From Aedes albopictus (lineage: Eukaryota; Arthropoda; Insecta; Diptera; Culicidae), in NCBI RefSeq assembly GCF_035046485.1, contig NC_085138.1:14077329-14141328 (forward strand): a DNA stretch of 64,000 nucleotides, written 5' to 3'. This document shows, one piece after another, positions 20,190-31,672 of this stretch; the first letter of the stretch is position 1, and every line of letters begins with the position of its first letter. The notes under the pieces were generated by a model. The model was not told where the DNA came from. It searched no databases and saw only the letters and a list, made by a program, of their open reading frames with translations. The position numbers and the translations under genes are program-made.

Positions 20190-20350
20190 ACACACTTGTC
20201 ATAGAAGAGTCACAGCGGCGCAGGTTTTCATGACGCAGAAGTCACTGCGATTTACTTCTAGCAAGTAAGAATTCATTTGTTAGAAGTAAGCCACAGTAAC
20301 TCCTGCGCAACAAAACCTACGCCGACGTGAGTCTTCTGCAATAAATGTGT
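20190..20350. mobile_element. 161-bp palindromic TA-flanked MITE
   Basis: The ends ACACACTTGTCATAGAAGA and, inverted, ACACATTTATTGCAGAAGA lie between TA at 20188-20189 and TA at 20351-20352. Arms GAGTCACAGCGGCGCAGG and GACTCACGTCGGCGTAGG continue the inverted repeat. Its right TA is also the left TA of the next MITE. Confidence 0.85.
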
Positions 20351-20352
20351 TA

Positions 20353-20568
20353 CAGTAAGGACCCGATTTTGTCAGCCCCCTTTTCCGACAAACTCTTTGC
20401 TCTCGTTATCTCACGGTCAAACTTTAACCAATTAATTCTTGATTATCGACAAACTACAGCTTAGATGCAGAACATAGAGGGATAAAAAGTATGGAAAACT
20501 GATCAGGTTTTTAAGGGAAAGCAAAAAGTGTGTTCTGAAAAGCGGCTGACAAAATCGGGTCACTAATG
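20353..20568. mobile_element. 216-bp MITE of the pogo-like family
   Basis: It starts CAGTAAGGACCCGATTTTGT, identical to the 4.2-kb element at 15645, and ends GGCTGACAAAATCGGGTCAC then TAATG before TA (20569-20570). The last 10 bp are diverged. It abuts the preceding MITE through a shared TA. Confidence 0.85.
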
Positions 20569-20570
20569 TA

Positions 20571-21030
20571 CTTGGGACTCTTAGAACAGGAATAGTTGTA
20601 ATATTGGAACTTTTTAGATGATCCTTGCAGGAGTGACTGAAGAAATCCTAGTAGAAATTTTAGGAGGAACGACAGAATCAAACATTGGAAATATCTTGGA
20701 CAGAATAAATCTTGAAAAGCAATTCTCTTTGGGGAATCCTACAGAAATCCCTTGAGAAACCACAGGGAAAGTTCGTGGAGGAATCATATCAAGAACATCT
20801 GGAGCAATTAAGGCAGGCGTTCCTAAAGATATCACAGCAGATATAAAACTCAGTAAGAATTTATGGAGGAATCATAGAAGATTGAATGATCCTTGGATAA
20901 ATATCCTTAGAGAACTTAAAGATGAATTACATGAGGTATTTCATGAGGCACTCAACCAGGAACTCCTGGATGAATTCCCAAATTATTTCTATAGGAATTC
21001 CTGGAGGCATCATCGGATTATAATTTTGCC
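20571..21030. repeat. Degenerate GGAATTCC-type block
   Basis: Irregular word repeats are as in the other blocks (GAGGAACGACAG, GGAGGAATCATA, GGAACTCCTGGATG). No gene. Confidence 0.65.
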
Positions 21031-21136
21031 TGCATCACATAGATTTCTTACTTATAATCACGCCAATAGATAACGCTTGACGTTTTACCAGTTCTAGATG
21101 CAAAAAAAGGAGAAGAATCTTATGAAGAAGTTTATG

Positions 21137-21425
21137 TGACATTAGCATTAGCATTAGCATTAAGCGAGTCGCACAAATTCGTAGGTGGTACAGTCCTAGA
21201 CCGCTGTTATGAGGGTTGCCCCCTTCCCGTCTGAACCAAAGCACAAAGATTTGGGACTAATCTCTGACTCTTGGACAAAACTGACGCAATCCTCCAATGG
21301 TCGAGCACTGTCCTGGCCACGTCCTTGCGACTGCTGAGGAATGGGAAAGGATGGTTAGTTTTGGACACCTATGAAAAATGTAGACAACTCTACGATCTCT
21401 CAGGCCTAGGTGTCACGGGAATTTG
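21137..21425 (-). mobile_element. Probable 3' end of a retroelement with TAATGC tail
   Basis: Four tandem GCATTA hexamers (21137-21160) sit at the edge of a 260-bp noncoding stretch (phrases GACTGTACCACCTACGAATT and CAAGGACGTGGCCAGGACAG on minus). Non-LTR elements often end in short tandem repeats, which suggests a minus-strand 3' UTR. No RT sequence is attached, so the call is tentative. Confidence 0.4.
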
Positions 21426-22183
21426 GGTGTTGTTAGTGGAAGGGTAAACTCCAAAGGATACACTTGGTTAACGTTCAGGCACACCATTGTTAGACTGCTT
21501 CGAATCAGTTGTCTGCCCAATTCATCCTCGTCATCTTGTTGGCATTTGGTCGAATTACTAGATTCTTCGGTTGATAATCTGAAATATAAAATAATATTAA
21601 CATCGCACGTCAAGTAAGCTACAAATTAGTGATACGCTCGCCACAGTTACATATTTTAGAAATATTATTTATATCGTACGATACATTTACCTGAATCCTT
21701 CTGAAATAAAATGTTAATTAGCAGTACAGTACATTGAAACACAAATGCTACAAAACACAAAAAAAGAACATCAAACTTTGATCTTGGAATGCTTAAAAAT
21801 ACGGTAAATACTTAGCTCACGACAGTTGCTAAGTGTAATGTATATTGTAAACCCTCTTGCTATAAATGCCATAATTGTTGTTCGTATTGAACACAGAGGT
21901 CGTAGTAGTTGTCATAATTGTTGAACCAAGCTATTGTCTACATTTTAGACTTCCAGTACCTATCATGCATAAAAGCCATACAACCCCTAGTATAAGCCTC
22001 TTAGTACTAAGCGACCCAGACAATCAGTATTCAAATAATATGTTGCATAAGATGATAAAATGGAGGCCATATGCATGCATGCCTCCATTTGAGCGCAAGT
22101 AAAATGTACGCATATCGCCTCCACTTTAACCTCTTATTCAACATCTTATATGATCACTGGTTGACTGGGGATCCACTAGATCA
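21426..22183. other. Unassigned sequence
   Basis: There is no gene or TIR pair. A perfect hairpin AATGGAGGC...GCCTCCATT surrounds ATATGCATGCAT at about 22058-22090. The A+T content is otherwise high. Confidence 0.35.
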
Positions 22184-22371
22184 TGGTTTCCCAAATTGTG
22201 GGTTGCGACTTCCCAGGGGGGTCGCCGGCCTTCATCCAGGGGGTCGCGAGGGACAGTCGAATATTTGACTATAACAGACAACAAATGAGAGAATTTCTAA
22301 GGTGGGCCGCGAAAAGTACGTCTGCTCTCCAAAGAGGGTCGCGCTCCTGAAAGTTTGGGAACCTAGACTGT
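22184..22371. mobile_element. Short hAT-like MITE
   Basis: GGTTTCCCAAATTGTGGGTTG at left and, inverted, GGTTCCCAAACTTTCAGGAG at right frame a core with GGGGGTCGC and GGGTCGCG words. The CAG..GGTTCCCAAA terminus is typical of hAT-type short elements. The 8-bp TSD was not identified. Confidence 0.55.
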
Positions 22372-22415
22372 AAATATGTTAGAAGTGGAATACGTTGTTT
22401 TATTGGTAAATCCGA

Positions 22416-22539
22416 ACGGCTCTACCCCATTTGGCATAATATCCTTTTGGCATAATGGCTATTTGGCATAATGGCCATTTGGCATAACATGGGTAATGCA
22501 CATTCCTACCAAGATGGCTGCCAAATGGGGTAGAGCCGT
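22416..22539. mobile_element. MITE with ACGGCTCTACCCC ends and TTTGGCATAATGG repeats
   Basis: TIRs of at least 20 bp (ACGGCTCTACCCCATTTGGC and complement) enclose 124 bp. The left half repeats the 15-nt word ATTTGGCATAATGGC three to four times. No TSD was recognised. Confidence 0.75.
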
Positions 22540-22601
22540 ATGTAGTTCTCAAGCTATTTATATATTGAGTATTTATGAATAATGGTTATTCGAGTAACTT
22601 T

Positions 22602-22671
22602 TTTATTATTATTAGCTTTATTAGGGAGATTTTCAGCCCGAGGCTGGTTCATCTCCACTGGTTCATCTCCA
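22602..22671 (-). mobile_element. 5'-truncated SINE tail with 11-bp TSD
   Basis: On minus, GATGAACCAGCCTCGGGCTG continues AAAATCTCCC and ends in TAA repeats, the same 3' part as the SINE at 1750-1927. The direct repeat CGAGTAACTTT flanks it (22591-22601, 22672-22682). Confidence 0.85.
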
Positions 22672-22682
22672 CGAGTAACTTT

Positions 22683-23675
22683 GCAAGAATTGTACAACAC
22701 ATAAATTGATCAATTTGTTAACGAGTCCTCCATACTATAAGTTGAAGTTGAGGAAATACAATAATGAGAAAGAGAATGTCCGTATGTCTTATTTCCCATC
22801 CAATGAAAACGTATTCCTCCCCAAATGTCAATCGAATTTCCATCTAAACTTTTGTACCCACACCAAGCCACAGCAAAACCAACCGAAAATATATTCACGA
22901 TATTCAAAATATCACCGCGAATGGCATCGAAGGTGGGCTAGTGTACAATGTAGCGTCTACGGCATACGTGTACGCTCCGATAAACTTTGACTTGGAGCTT
23001 CTGGTTAAACCTCGTCTACCAAAATCATCGCATCCGCCCCTCCTAGTTAGTTGGCTCTGTTTTATCGGAAACTGAAGGTAACGCGCCGCCTGATGCTGAT
23101 GATGGTAATTGAATTCAGCGCTAGAACAAACATTCCAGCCCACCCGAAAAGCCACCACCTCCCTCCATTCACTCAATTTGGTAACATCCATCTCAATCCA
23201 TTGAATGGAACTACTGCAAAACCGTGAGAACCCAGACACTGACTGTGATTGGAAACAACGCCGAACAAGCGTGCTAGAGCTAGTTGGATGGTTTGGTTCT
23301 GCAGGACGACGACGACGCCGACGACGAAGAGTTCTGACATATTGAATTCGTAATCATTTGCAAATATTTGCGGTTTGAATTATGATGGATTGCCAGGATA
23401 GAGCACGGTGCGGCAGTGGTTGAAGCGTCCTAGCACCATTTCCGCCCGACTACAGCGACCGCGTCTATATTTGTAGGTTAACGATGTCGATGAAAGGTCG
23501 ACTTCGGCTGGTGGGCGTGTTGACTCCAATCATCGAGTTTGTTAAGCAGGATATTTGAGTGAGAGTTTGTTTGCGGAGGATAAAGTCAATCAGGCAATTG
23601 ACTTCATTGGCATGTTATGTACTGTCAAAATAATTGTGGGAAATGAAGTAAATCAGCTTTGACAAACAAAGGTGC
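22683..23675. other. Unassigned, possibly unique host DNA
   Basis: No element ends were found. A GACGACGACGCCGACGACGA simple run lies near 23308. Open frames under 111 codons on both strands show no recognisable domain. Confidence 0.4.
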
Positions 23676-24132
23676 TGCCGGGGCCCGTAGCGTAGTGGCT
23701 ACACGTTCACTTCATAAGTGGATGGTCATGGGTTCGATCCCAGCCCCGGCACTTGCAGTTTTTCGTCAGCTGCTCTTCTCCCCGAGAGCGGCTGACACCT
23801 GACCCTCTTCTGAGCATATGCTCTAACGAACCCGGAAAACTTGGATATCGGCTAACGGCAACTCATAATGGACCCCCAATCGGACTGGAAATAGAACATA
23901 AACCACACCATCAGCATCGTGCTCATCATTCTACCATGGACAGAGTAGAAAAGACAGCAGCGCAAAGGCTACCAGTTCGAACTAGAATTAGAGGAATTAG
24001 AATAGAATACATTTAGGCGCTGTACAAAGTATAAGTGCAGCCGCCAATTGGAATCGCTCACGCAGTGCCATAGTGGACAAAAAAAAGAGCTGTAAAATTA
24101 GGTTAAGTGGTTGAAGAATAAAAAAAAAAAAA
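23676..24132 (+). mobile_element. tRNA-Met-derived SINE, copy 2, complete
   Basis: The head at 23677-23750 folds as a tRNA. The acceptor GCCGGGG pairs with CCCCGGC, and the anticodon stem TTCAC/GTGGA encloses loop TTCATAA (anticodon CAT). The B box is GGTTCGATCCC. A body of about 300 bp and a poly-A tail follow. The TSD AACAAAGGTGC is present at 23665-23675 and 24133-24143. It is the intact reference for copy 1. This organisation resembles the tRNA-related SINEs described from Ae. aegypti, but the family name is not asserted. Confidence 0.92.
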
Positions 24133-24143
24133 AACAAAGGTGC

Positions 24144-24480
24144 CAACTGGCAGATGGATTTACTTAAAATTCTTCATTTTTTTGGCTCTACTTCTGGCTT
24201 CGGGATTGAAGCCAATAATTTTCACGGGACACCGTGAAAAACAAAACACACTATTTATTAATCATGACCATGCAACTCAGCAAGGGCCGTGTAACTCCCA
24301 GCAAAGATGTCTTCAAGCCGACAGAGGCAACGAAGATATTCATCCTCCTCCCGGACCGGCGTGTTCATCTCACGGTTTGACAAAACTTTAATTCGTATCA
24401 TATATACCCAATACAACCCGGCGAACCAATCCGTAATCATCCATCGTCGTCATAGCCCTGGACGGAACAAATTCCTTCCA
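24144..24480. other. Unassigned sequence between SINE and degenerate repeat
   Basis: No gene, TIR or tRNA-like element is recognised in this stretch. Open frames are short and overlap on both strands. Confidence 0.35.
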
Positions 24481-25385
24481 TATTTAATTACTCCAATTAT
24501 TCCTCCAGAAATAAGGATTTTAGAATTTTAAGTAGAAAAGTAGTACATCGCAGTCTTCAAGAGATTTTTTAGTAAATGTCACCAGAGTTTCCTTCACATA
24601 TTCTCTCAATAATTTCTTTTAGTTAACTTTCAATAGGCTACTTTTGAAACTCCGACTTACATTAGGAATTTATCTGGGGATTTTTTCAGAGTTTTCATCA
24701 GGGATAGCGCCAGAAGTTCTTCTAAATATTCTTTCATATTTTTCCGGTTTCTTTAGAATATCGAATATTCCTTCAAAATTTCGTGCAGAAATTTCTTACA
24801 GAAGTTCACCAGTAATTTGTTCAAGAATTGCTTTCTGGATTCCATTGAAAATTTCCGCAGCGAAGTGTCCAGGATTCATCCAAAGAATCCTTCAGACACT
24901 TTCAGAGATTCAGACTGGAGCTCTTCCAGCTTGAGTTCGTACAGATATGCTGAATCACTTCCTCCAGATATCGCTCCATATTATTCCCCGGCAATTCCTC
25001 CAAGGTTAACTCTAAGAATTTCTCCACGCATTCTTTAAGGAATTGTTTAGAAATAAATATGTTCAGACATTTCTACCGGAATTCCCTGAGAAATATGTCA
25101 ATAGTTGATTCTAGGGATCTTTACAGATGCTTATATAGACGTGTCTTTAGGAATTCCTTTTGAAATATATCCACAGAATGCTCCAGGAATACTCTAGGAA
25201 AATCCTTCAACAATTTGATCAAAGGATTTCTCCAGGAATTTTCCTAAAAATTCTTCAACAAACTTTTCTAGAGCTCCACTAAAAGTTTCTCAAAGAGTCT
25301 CTCCAAATTTTTCGTCAGGAAGTTTTTTAGAAATTCCTGTTATTTCTCTAGGGATGTATACAAGAATACCCCGGTTTTAAATGGG
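24481..25385. repeat. Degenerate repeat block, opposite orientation
   Basis: It has the same kind of irregular word repeat as elsewhere but mainly read as its complement (TTCCTCCAGGAATTTC-like words: TTCAGAGATTC, CTCCAGGAATACTC). This changes the translated appearance to Phe/Ser/Ile-rich frames. Confidence 0.7.
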
Positions 25386-25395
25386 TCTTCTAATT

Positions 25396-26074
25396 ACACT
25401 AGTTTACAGCATTTTTGAACTCGGTTAGCTGATGATCATTTTTGGTGTAGAATCATGCCCTGAGTTCGAAAACGCGAAGGAAAAAAATTACAGTAGAGCG
25501 GAAATTTTTTCGACTTTCCATACAAGGTTGATGATTTGAAATCGATTTTTGTTCTATTTTTAAGCAACGTCGCTCACTTCACACACCTCATTCTCCGTAA
25601 TCAATGCTCCGATTGAGCTGAAATTTTTACTGTAACTCGCCTACATATGATATGTCAAATAAACCTTGAGAAAGAATTTTTAAGTTGGTTTTTTCTTATT
25701 GAAAAAAATACATTTCTTCAAAAAAATTAGGGAATTTTGCTAAAATTTAAAAAGATCGTCCCTAAAACTCGCCAATATCTTGAATTTCATCAATCTGACG
25801 CAAAACCTGTATTCAGATGACCGAATGGTATTGTATTCAGCTTTTAATTTATGGCAAAAGATTTAAAATTGGTTGAACAAAACGCAATATATTTGAATTT
25901 TAGTAAATTACATATTTTGAAAAGTTGCAAAACTCAATATTGAGCTAAATCTTAAAAACTGTTCTACTTTAAATTTTTTGAAGGTCGGTTTCGAAATCAG
26001 CACTAAATTGTGCTTCAAAAATTTTGGTCGTTGACAGAAGTTCACGACTTTCGTTTTATTTTGTAAACTTGTGT
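25396..26074 (-). mobile_element. ACACTAGTTTACA element, copy 3, inverted
   Basis: It is a full-length 679-bp copy on the minus strand, bounded by ACACTAGTTTACAGC and TGTAAACTTGTGT. The length is the same as copy 2 at 7609-8287, with scattered substitutions. Confidence 0.85.
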
Positions 26075-27930
26075 TATTTTTTGAGTAGTTTCTTTCGAAA
26101 TTCCTGCAGAAATTACTATAGGAAATTGTTTGGAAATTGCTCCTGCAGCTCCGTCAGAAAATCCCCTGGGATTCCTCAAGAGATTTCCAAAGGGATTGTT
26201 TCAGATATTTCTCCTGGGATTTTTCAAAATATTTTCCCAGAAACCACACTGCAAGAATTCTTGAAGGAACTTATTAATTAATTTTGTAGATGATCCCTGG
26301 AGGATTGACTGAAGTAATCTGTTAAAAGACTCCTGTTGCTGCCTTAAAATTCTTGAAAATGTCGTTGATTCACGGACAGAAATTCCTGACACAATTTCTT
26401 ACGTTGTATTGGAGAAATTCCTGGAGTAATATTAGGGAAAACACCTGAAAAAAATCCTTGGGATACCCCCATAATGAGAAACATCTGGAGCTTTGGAAAT
26501 AATTCCGAGGAACAATAGCTTCAGAAATTTGAGCAGGGATTCCTGTAGGAATCCATTGAGGAACTTCTTAAGGAATCTCTTGAAAACTGTCTGCACAAAT
26601 TGCGAACAAAGGTACTGGTGAATGTTTTGAAGAACTTCCTCAAATCCCTGGAAATACTAACATTCCAGAAGGATTTTCTGAAGTAGTTCTAGGAAGACTT
26701 GCTAGATTTACCGTTAGAAGAATTCTTAATTGATTTTCTTATACAACTTCAGAAGGATTTAGTGCACAAAAATCTCTGAAGTTCTAAAGAAATTTGTTAA
26801 GGACATTGCAGAAATGAAAAAAAAAACTCCTGGAGGTATCCTTTAGAGAATCACTGAAGATATTTCTAAATAAATGTGTTTTTGAAAACTTGAACTGGAA
26901 ACTGGTTAAACTGGAAAACTCTCTGCGAATATTCAAAGAAGAATATTTTGGTGCAGTTTATGCAAGAATCTCAAGTGACATTTTGATGGCCAATCAGTCT
27001 TGTAGAAACTTTGAAAACCATCATTAAATCTATTTTTCTTTTTTGATTTTATGATGATTCCAAGACCTTAAAAAATGTAACTTGGGAATTGCTGTGATGA
27101 TTTTTGGAGAAATTCATCAAGCATTGCCGGAAAAACTTCTGAAAGAATACCTAAAGAAAGGTATGTACGTATTCCAAATAAACCTTGGAGGAATACCTGA
27201 AAAAACTTCTGGAGAAACCCCTGGAGAAAATCAAAGAAGTTTTTTTTTGAGATTTTTTAGGGGGATTAACTAAGTAATGCCTGAGAGGATCCTTGAATAA
27301 ATGGAGAGAAGGAACCTCAGGGGAAATTCTGAAGAAACTGAAATCTAAAGAAAACTATGAAAAAAAAATATTGAATAGCATTTTTTGAAGAAATCTAAGG
27401 ATGAATTCCTAGATAAACTCCTTGGATACTTGCCAGAAGAATTTCGTTGGAAATCCCAAAAGAATCCCAAAAGGAATGAAAACTGATAGTATTCATTGAG
27501 GAATTCTTATAGAAATGTTTGGAGAAAAACATGAAGGAATACAAACTTGATTATCCCAGGACGAATTTCTGAAGAATTGTTTGAAGTGACTCGTAGATTG
27601 ATCCCAAAGAAAGATGCATTATTGAATGAAGCTCTCAAAAAAAAATCCATAGAATCCAAGGAATGCATTCTGAAGAGTTACGTGGAGCAATTTTCAAAGG
27701 AATTCTACAAGCATTACTCTCTATAATTCTTCCGGACAGTATTGGATAAATCCGGAAAGAATGCCAACTAGAATTGCTGGCAATGCCCCTTAAGAAGAAA
27801 GAAAAAAATGCCCCTGGTTGTATTCATGGAGAAAATTCTAAAGAAGTACTTGTGAAGGAATTCTAAAAGAATTCTCGGAGGAATCCTTGGAAGAATTCCT
27901 GCTGAACTAATAAAAGGAATGCCCCTTCCG
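26075..27930. repeat. Longest degenerate GGAATTCC / GAAGAAAT block
   Basis: About 1.85 kb of irregular words such as GGAATTCTTGAAG, CCTGGAGGAAT and GAAGAAATTTC. The orientation changes within the block. No phase is kept for more than a few words, which separates it from an ordinary tandem satellite. Confidence 0.75.
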
Positions 27931-28036
27931 CGATAATTAAAAATTTCGTGAAAAAGTAACTGATAGACGTGTCTTTTTGGAATAGATCTCTTTTAGGTGC
28001 ATTATTAAGGTTCAATACAGCACTTTATTGACCTTA

Positions 28037-28919
28037 CACACTTAGATTCTTTTACAGTATTCGGTAATTTTTTACCGAATTCTCAACAGCTGAACGTTCG
28101 GTAATCCGTTCGGTACTCTAAATGTGTACCGAACATCCGGTAAAATAAATTTTCGAAGGCTGTCAAAAAATACCGTACTCTTCGGTAATGAGGGTTTAAA
28201 AATTACCGTAGAATTTCGGTAATTCAATGTTTTCTTTATGATATTTTACAGATTTTCGGTACATGCAAAACAGAAAAATGCAGCTTGGAGAGTTTAAATG
28301 TTTTTATTCATCAAATTTTGCAAGAAATTTCGATAATTTTGTCAATCTTAGATTGATTGATTGGCCTCGGTACTAATTTGAAGTACGACGCGAAGTGAGC
28401 TTCCACCCCGTTCCACCACGTAAACATCTGGAGGAGCTGGAACAAAATGCTGATTATTTGATTGAGGAATAGCTGCTATAATTTATGGATACTTACTCAA
28501 TTACAACAAACAGGATGCTGCGCTTAAAATAACTGGTGGCAAGATGTTCAGATTTACCGATTTTTCAGAGGATATAAACTATGAACTACTAAAATCGAAA
28601 TAAAATGTCAACTTTTGCCAGTTTGACGTTTCGCAAATGTTGCTGGCAACTGTACCGAACTTCGGTAAAGTAAGGTGTGATTTACAAGATGTTTAGTAAT
28701 GTTTCTTACAGTATACGGTAATTGTTCGCTTATACAGTTCATACTGTAATTTTTTTTGACACATGATGCTGTCAAAGTATGAAATCACAAATCAATCGGT
28801 AATAATATTACCGAACTATTGTAAAATTGATCATCTTTACCGTAAAACGGTAGTTTTTTCGCATTACCGAATTTTTCCAGCAAAATAATTACCGAACAAT
28901 GAAACTGAATCTGAGTGTG
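28037..28919. mobile_element. TA-flanked MITE, CACACTTAGA family, copy 2
   Basis: The ends CACACTTAGATTC and GAATCTGAGTGTG are flanked by TA (28035-28036, 28920-28921). TTACCG/CGGTAA words occur throughout and the CTCAACAGCTGAACGT phrase is shared with copy 1. It has no transposase. Confidence 0.85.
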
Positions 28920-28921
28920 TA

Positions 28922-29389
28922 TGCGTGATCGCGACATAAAAAACTGTCCAATGAAGAAGAGGTCTCAGCCCGTAATTACAATCAGACCATGAGGATATCA
29001 AGAGTTTGGCATGATCAGTCGGAGTTTCGAGGACATCGTGACTGTCCTGGTATCCTAGAGGAAGCTATCGCTGAACCTGTCGGAATGGTACGAGTGGCCA
29101 CGTATGTACATGTATGTGGTAACATGCGTCAACAACGTTCCATCTGCTGGCTTATGGAGATAAACTTTTGAATCTTCACACCCTTATTCTCCCATGTCTC
29201 AACGAATTTGTCGCTCGTGGAAAGGAAAACCGTGGTCACTTTGTAAAACTAGCGGGTAACTCAAAACAGCGAATATTTGGCTGTGGCGTATATCCAAGAC
29301 CTGCAAATAATGTGAGTAGGTGTCTACAACCACACGAAATAATTCTTGGTCAGGGATGGGAAATGCCATGAAAATATCATTTTGTAAAT
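28922..29389. other. Unassigned sequence
   Basis: There is no recognisable gene. Words at 29350-29385 (GGGATGGGAAAT, AAAATATCAT) recur inverted at 31768-31810, just outside the neighbouring foldback element, so an older inverted repeat may extend beyond its ends. Confidence 0.35.
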
Positions 29390-30361
29390 TTTGCACGGTG
29401 TGCCAAAAACCGTTATTAACAAATAAAAATGTCCACTCAAATGACACCCGGCATTCGAAATATATAATGTTCTAGTATCTCCTCTAAAAATTTGAAAATG
29501 TTTCATCAGGGGAAACTAAAGTTTTTGTTATTTGCCATTTCTATTGGTTTTTTTTTATATGAGTATGAACGCACGGTGTGCCTGATACCGCTATAACCAA
29601 TAAAAAATGTACTCCAAACTAACACCTGACATTCGAAAGATATGCTCTTCTAGTATCTCCTCCGAAAATTTGAAAATGTTTTATCGAGGGATACCAAAGA
29701 TTCTACTGTTTGAAGATTTTCCTCTATTTTCATTGAATTAGCTCATATATGGGAATATTGTTATACGGTGCTCTTCATATCATAAACAAATAATAACACT
29801 GCTCAACAAAATTTTAAATGAGAAAAAAAAACAGGATTTTGAACTCTAGAAATGTCAAAGTGAAAGAATTTTCGAAAAATATTGGAACGGGACATCACAG
29901 TTTAAGACCGAAGTTTGAACTGAGAACTTGGGGTGTTCAATTGATATACGCATAAGGGTTTCTAGGGCCCCAAACCCCTATTATTTTGTTCTCATCCCAT
30001 AACGCGAACTAGTGTTGAACGGTGTATTGAGTTTCACAAATTCCAAAAGTACAATATTCAAGCAGCTTCTCTGAAAATTTGACGACATTTCATTGAGAGG
30101 AATGAAAATCTAATTAATATTCCATAGTTGTACCTTCCTATCGAATACAAATAAAAATGTGGCACGTGAGCGTTGATTACATAAACTTTCGAAAAGTTTG
30201 GCACCCGTTTTTTTGTTCGTTTTTAAGCACGTTATATGTTCGAATCTTTTCGATGATTTTGAAAACGTTTCATGGTGAAACAAGAGTTAAAGTGAATTTA
30301 CAGCTCAAGATTTTGTTATTCCTAGGAAGCTTTGTAAATCGTTGGTATAATTAAAAGACAC

Positions 30362-30570
30362 TACACCGTCTTCAGCCAGAGGCTGCACATACTGAACATT
30401 ACATACACGAGAAAACGGACAACACACATAACACCCAGTGACCCAGTGGAGAATTTTCCGTTTGACGAACAGTTTTCCCCGACTGGAGCGGGAATCGAAC
30501 TCGCATTCCGAGGTTTACGAAACGCATAGACAACTTACGCTGCTAACCGACCATGAAGCCCACAATGTTT
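30362..30570 (-). mobile_element. tRNA-derived SINE on minus strand, inside foldback
   Basis: On minus a head with GGTCGGTTAGCAGCGTAAG (A-box region) and GAGTTCGATTCCCGC (B-box region) leads to a body ending GCCTCTGGCTGAAGACGGTG. A 3' piece of the same family is at 33392-33485. Anticodon-arm pairing is weak, so it is not a functional tRNA. Confidence 0.75.
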
Positions 30571-30904
30571 AAGATATTGAAGCTTTTGAAGTAATCCTAA
30601 ATGCTAATGGTTAACTAGCCAGCTATTATACGCCATGTTACTAACGTGTTTTCCGTGAATTTCGAAATATTTCATTTGAATGATCATCAGTAACAACAAT
30701 TTGAAGCTTTGATGTCAATTTCATTGGAGATATGCATGCATACTATCGCTTTATCTATAATCACGTTAAAAACACCTACTGAGTTTTGTAACAGTATCGC
30801 AAAAAATGTGATATACAATCAAAGTTTTAAATTAGTTACAAAAATATATTCATTGCGAGGAATGATAAACATGAGAATAATATTGTATGAAGTTACTACA
30901 TTTT

Positions 30905-31000
30905 CAATATAGTAGGAGTCGTGAGTTCGAGTCTCACCGAGAGGACGAGTAACTTTTTCGCAAATTTCACCTCAATTTGTCCATTTCTCACTCACGCCAG
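30905..31000 (+). mobile_element. Fragment with tRNA B-box-like word
   Basis: GTGAGTTCGAGTCTCACC pairs as a T arm with a B-box core, and is followed by CTCAATTTGTCCATTT. A similar stretch occurs at 55247-55325 (GTGAATTCAAGTCTCACC, CTCAATTTGTTCAT). Both look like partial copies of one tRNA-derived repeat. Confidence 0.45.
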
Positions 31001-31672
31001 TATATGTAAAGTCTAGCTTTTGGAATAAAGTAAAACTTCCATTCGGCTGGTTAAGCCGCAAAAATCGATAATTAATTAATTTAATTATACTTTATCATAT
31101 CTTATATTTTCAAACCACAGTAATTTGTGATCGTTTCAATGAAATGTTGTCAAATTTTCAGAGAACTTGTTTGAATGTTGTATCTTTGAAATGGTGTTTG
31201 TGAAAATTATTAATATTTGTTTTTGATTTGAAGAGCCAATGAAACATCCTATGACAATATTGCCATATATGAGATAATACTATGAAAATAGAGGAAAATC
31301 TTCAAACAGTAAAAACTTTCATTTCCCTCGATGAAACATTCTCAAATTTTCTGATGTGATGCTAAAATAGTATATTTTTCGAATGCCGGGTGGCAATATG
31401 GTTTATATTTTTATTTGTTAATAGTGGTTCCAGGCACACCGTGCGCGCATATTTACTCATATAAGAAAATTCTTTAGAAATGGCTCAAAATCTCCAAATC
31501 ACAAAAACTTTAATTTCCCTCGATGAAATATTTCCAAATTTTCAGAGGAGATACTAGAATAGTATATCTTTCGAATGTCGAATAGTATATCTTTCGAATC
31601 TAGAATAGTATATCTTTCCATTTGGGTGGACATTTTTATTTGTTAATAACGGTTTTTGGCACACCGTGTTTG

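Larger units (their letters stand above)
29394..31668. mobile_element. Foldback element with CACGGTGTG ends and tandem arms
   Basis: The outer ends CACGGTGTGCCAAAAACCG and its complement are flanked by the 4-bp direct repeat TTTG (29390-29393, 31669-31672). Each arm is a short tandem series. CACGGTGTGCC restarts at about 29575 on the left, and its complement recurs ending near 31437 on the right. More diverged units lie further in, with a spacing of about 180-235 bp. The shared unit contains TTTTTATTTGTTAATA and TAGTATATCTTTCGAATG. The centre has no transposase but has a SINE. A CAC terminus with a 4-bp TSD suggests a Chapaev- or Transib-like origin, as inference. Confidence 0.7.

Noticed and set aside
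23677..23750. Functional tRNA-Met gene
   Set aside because: It folds well, but it is the head of a SINE with body, poly-A tail and TSD, and it is present in a second diverged copy.
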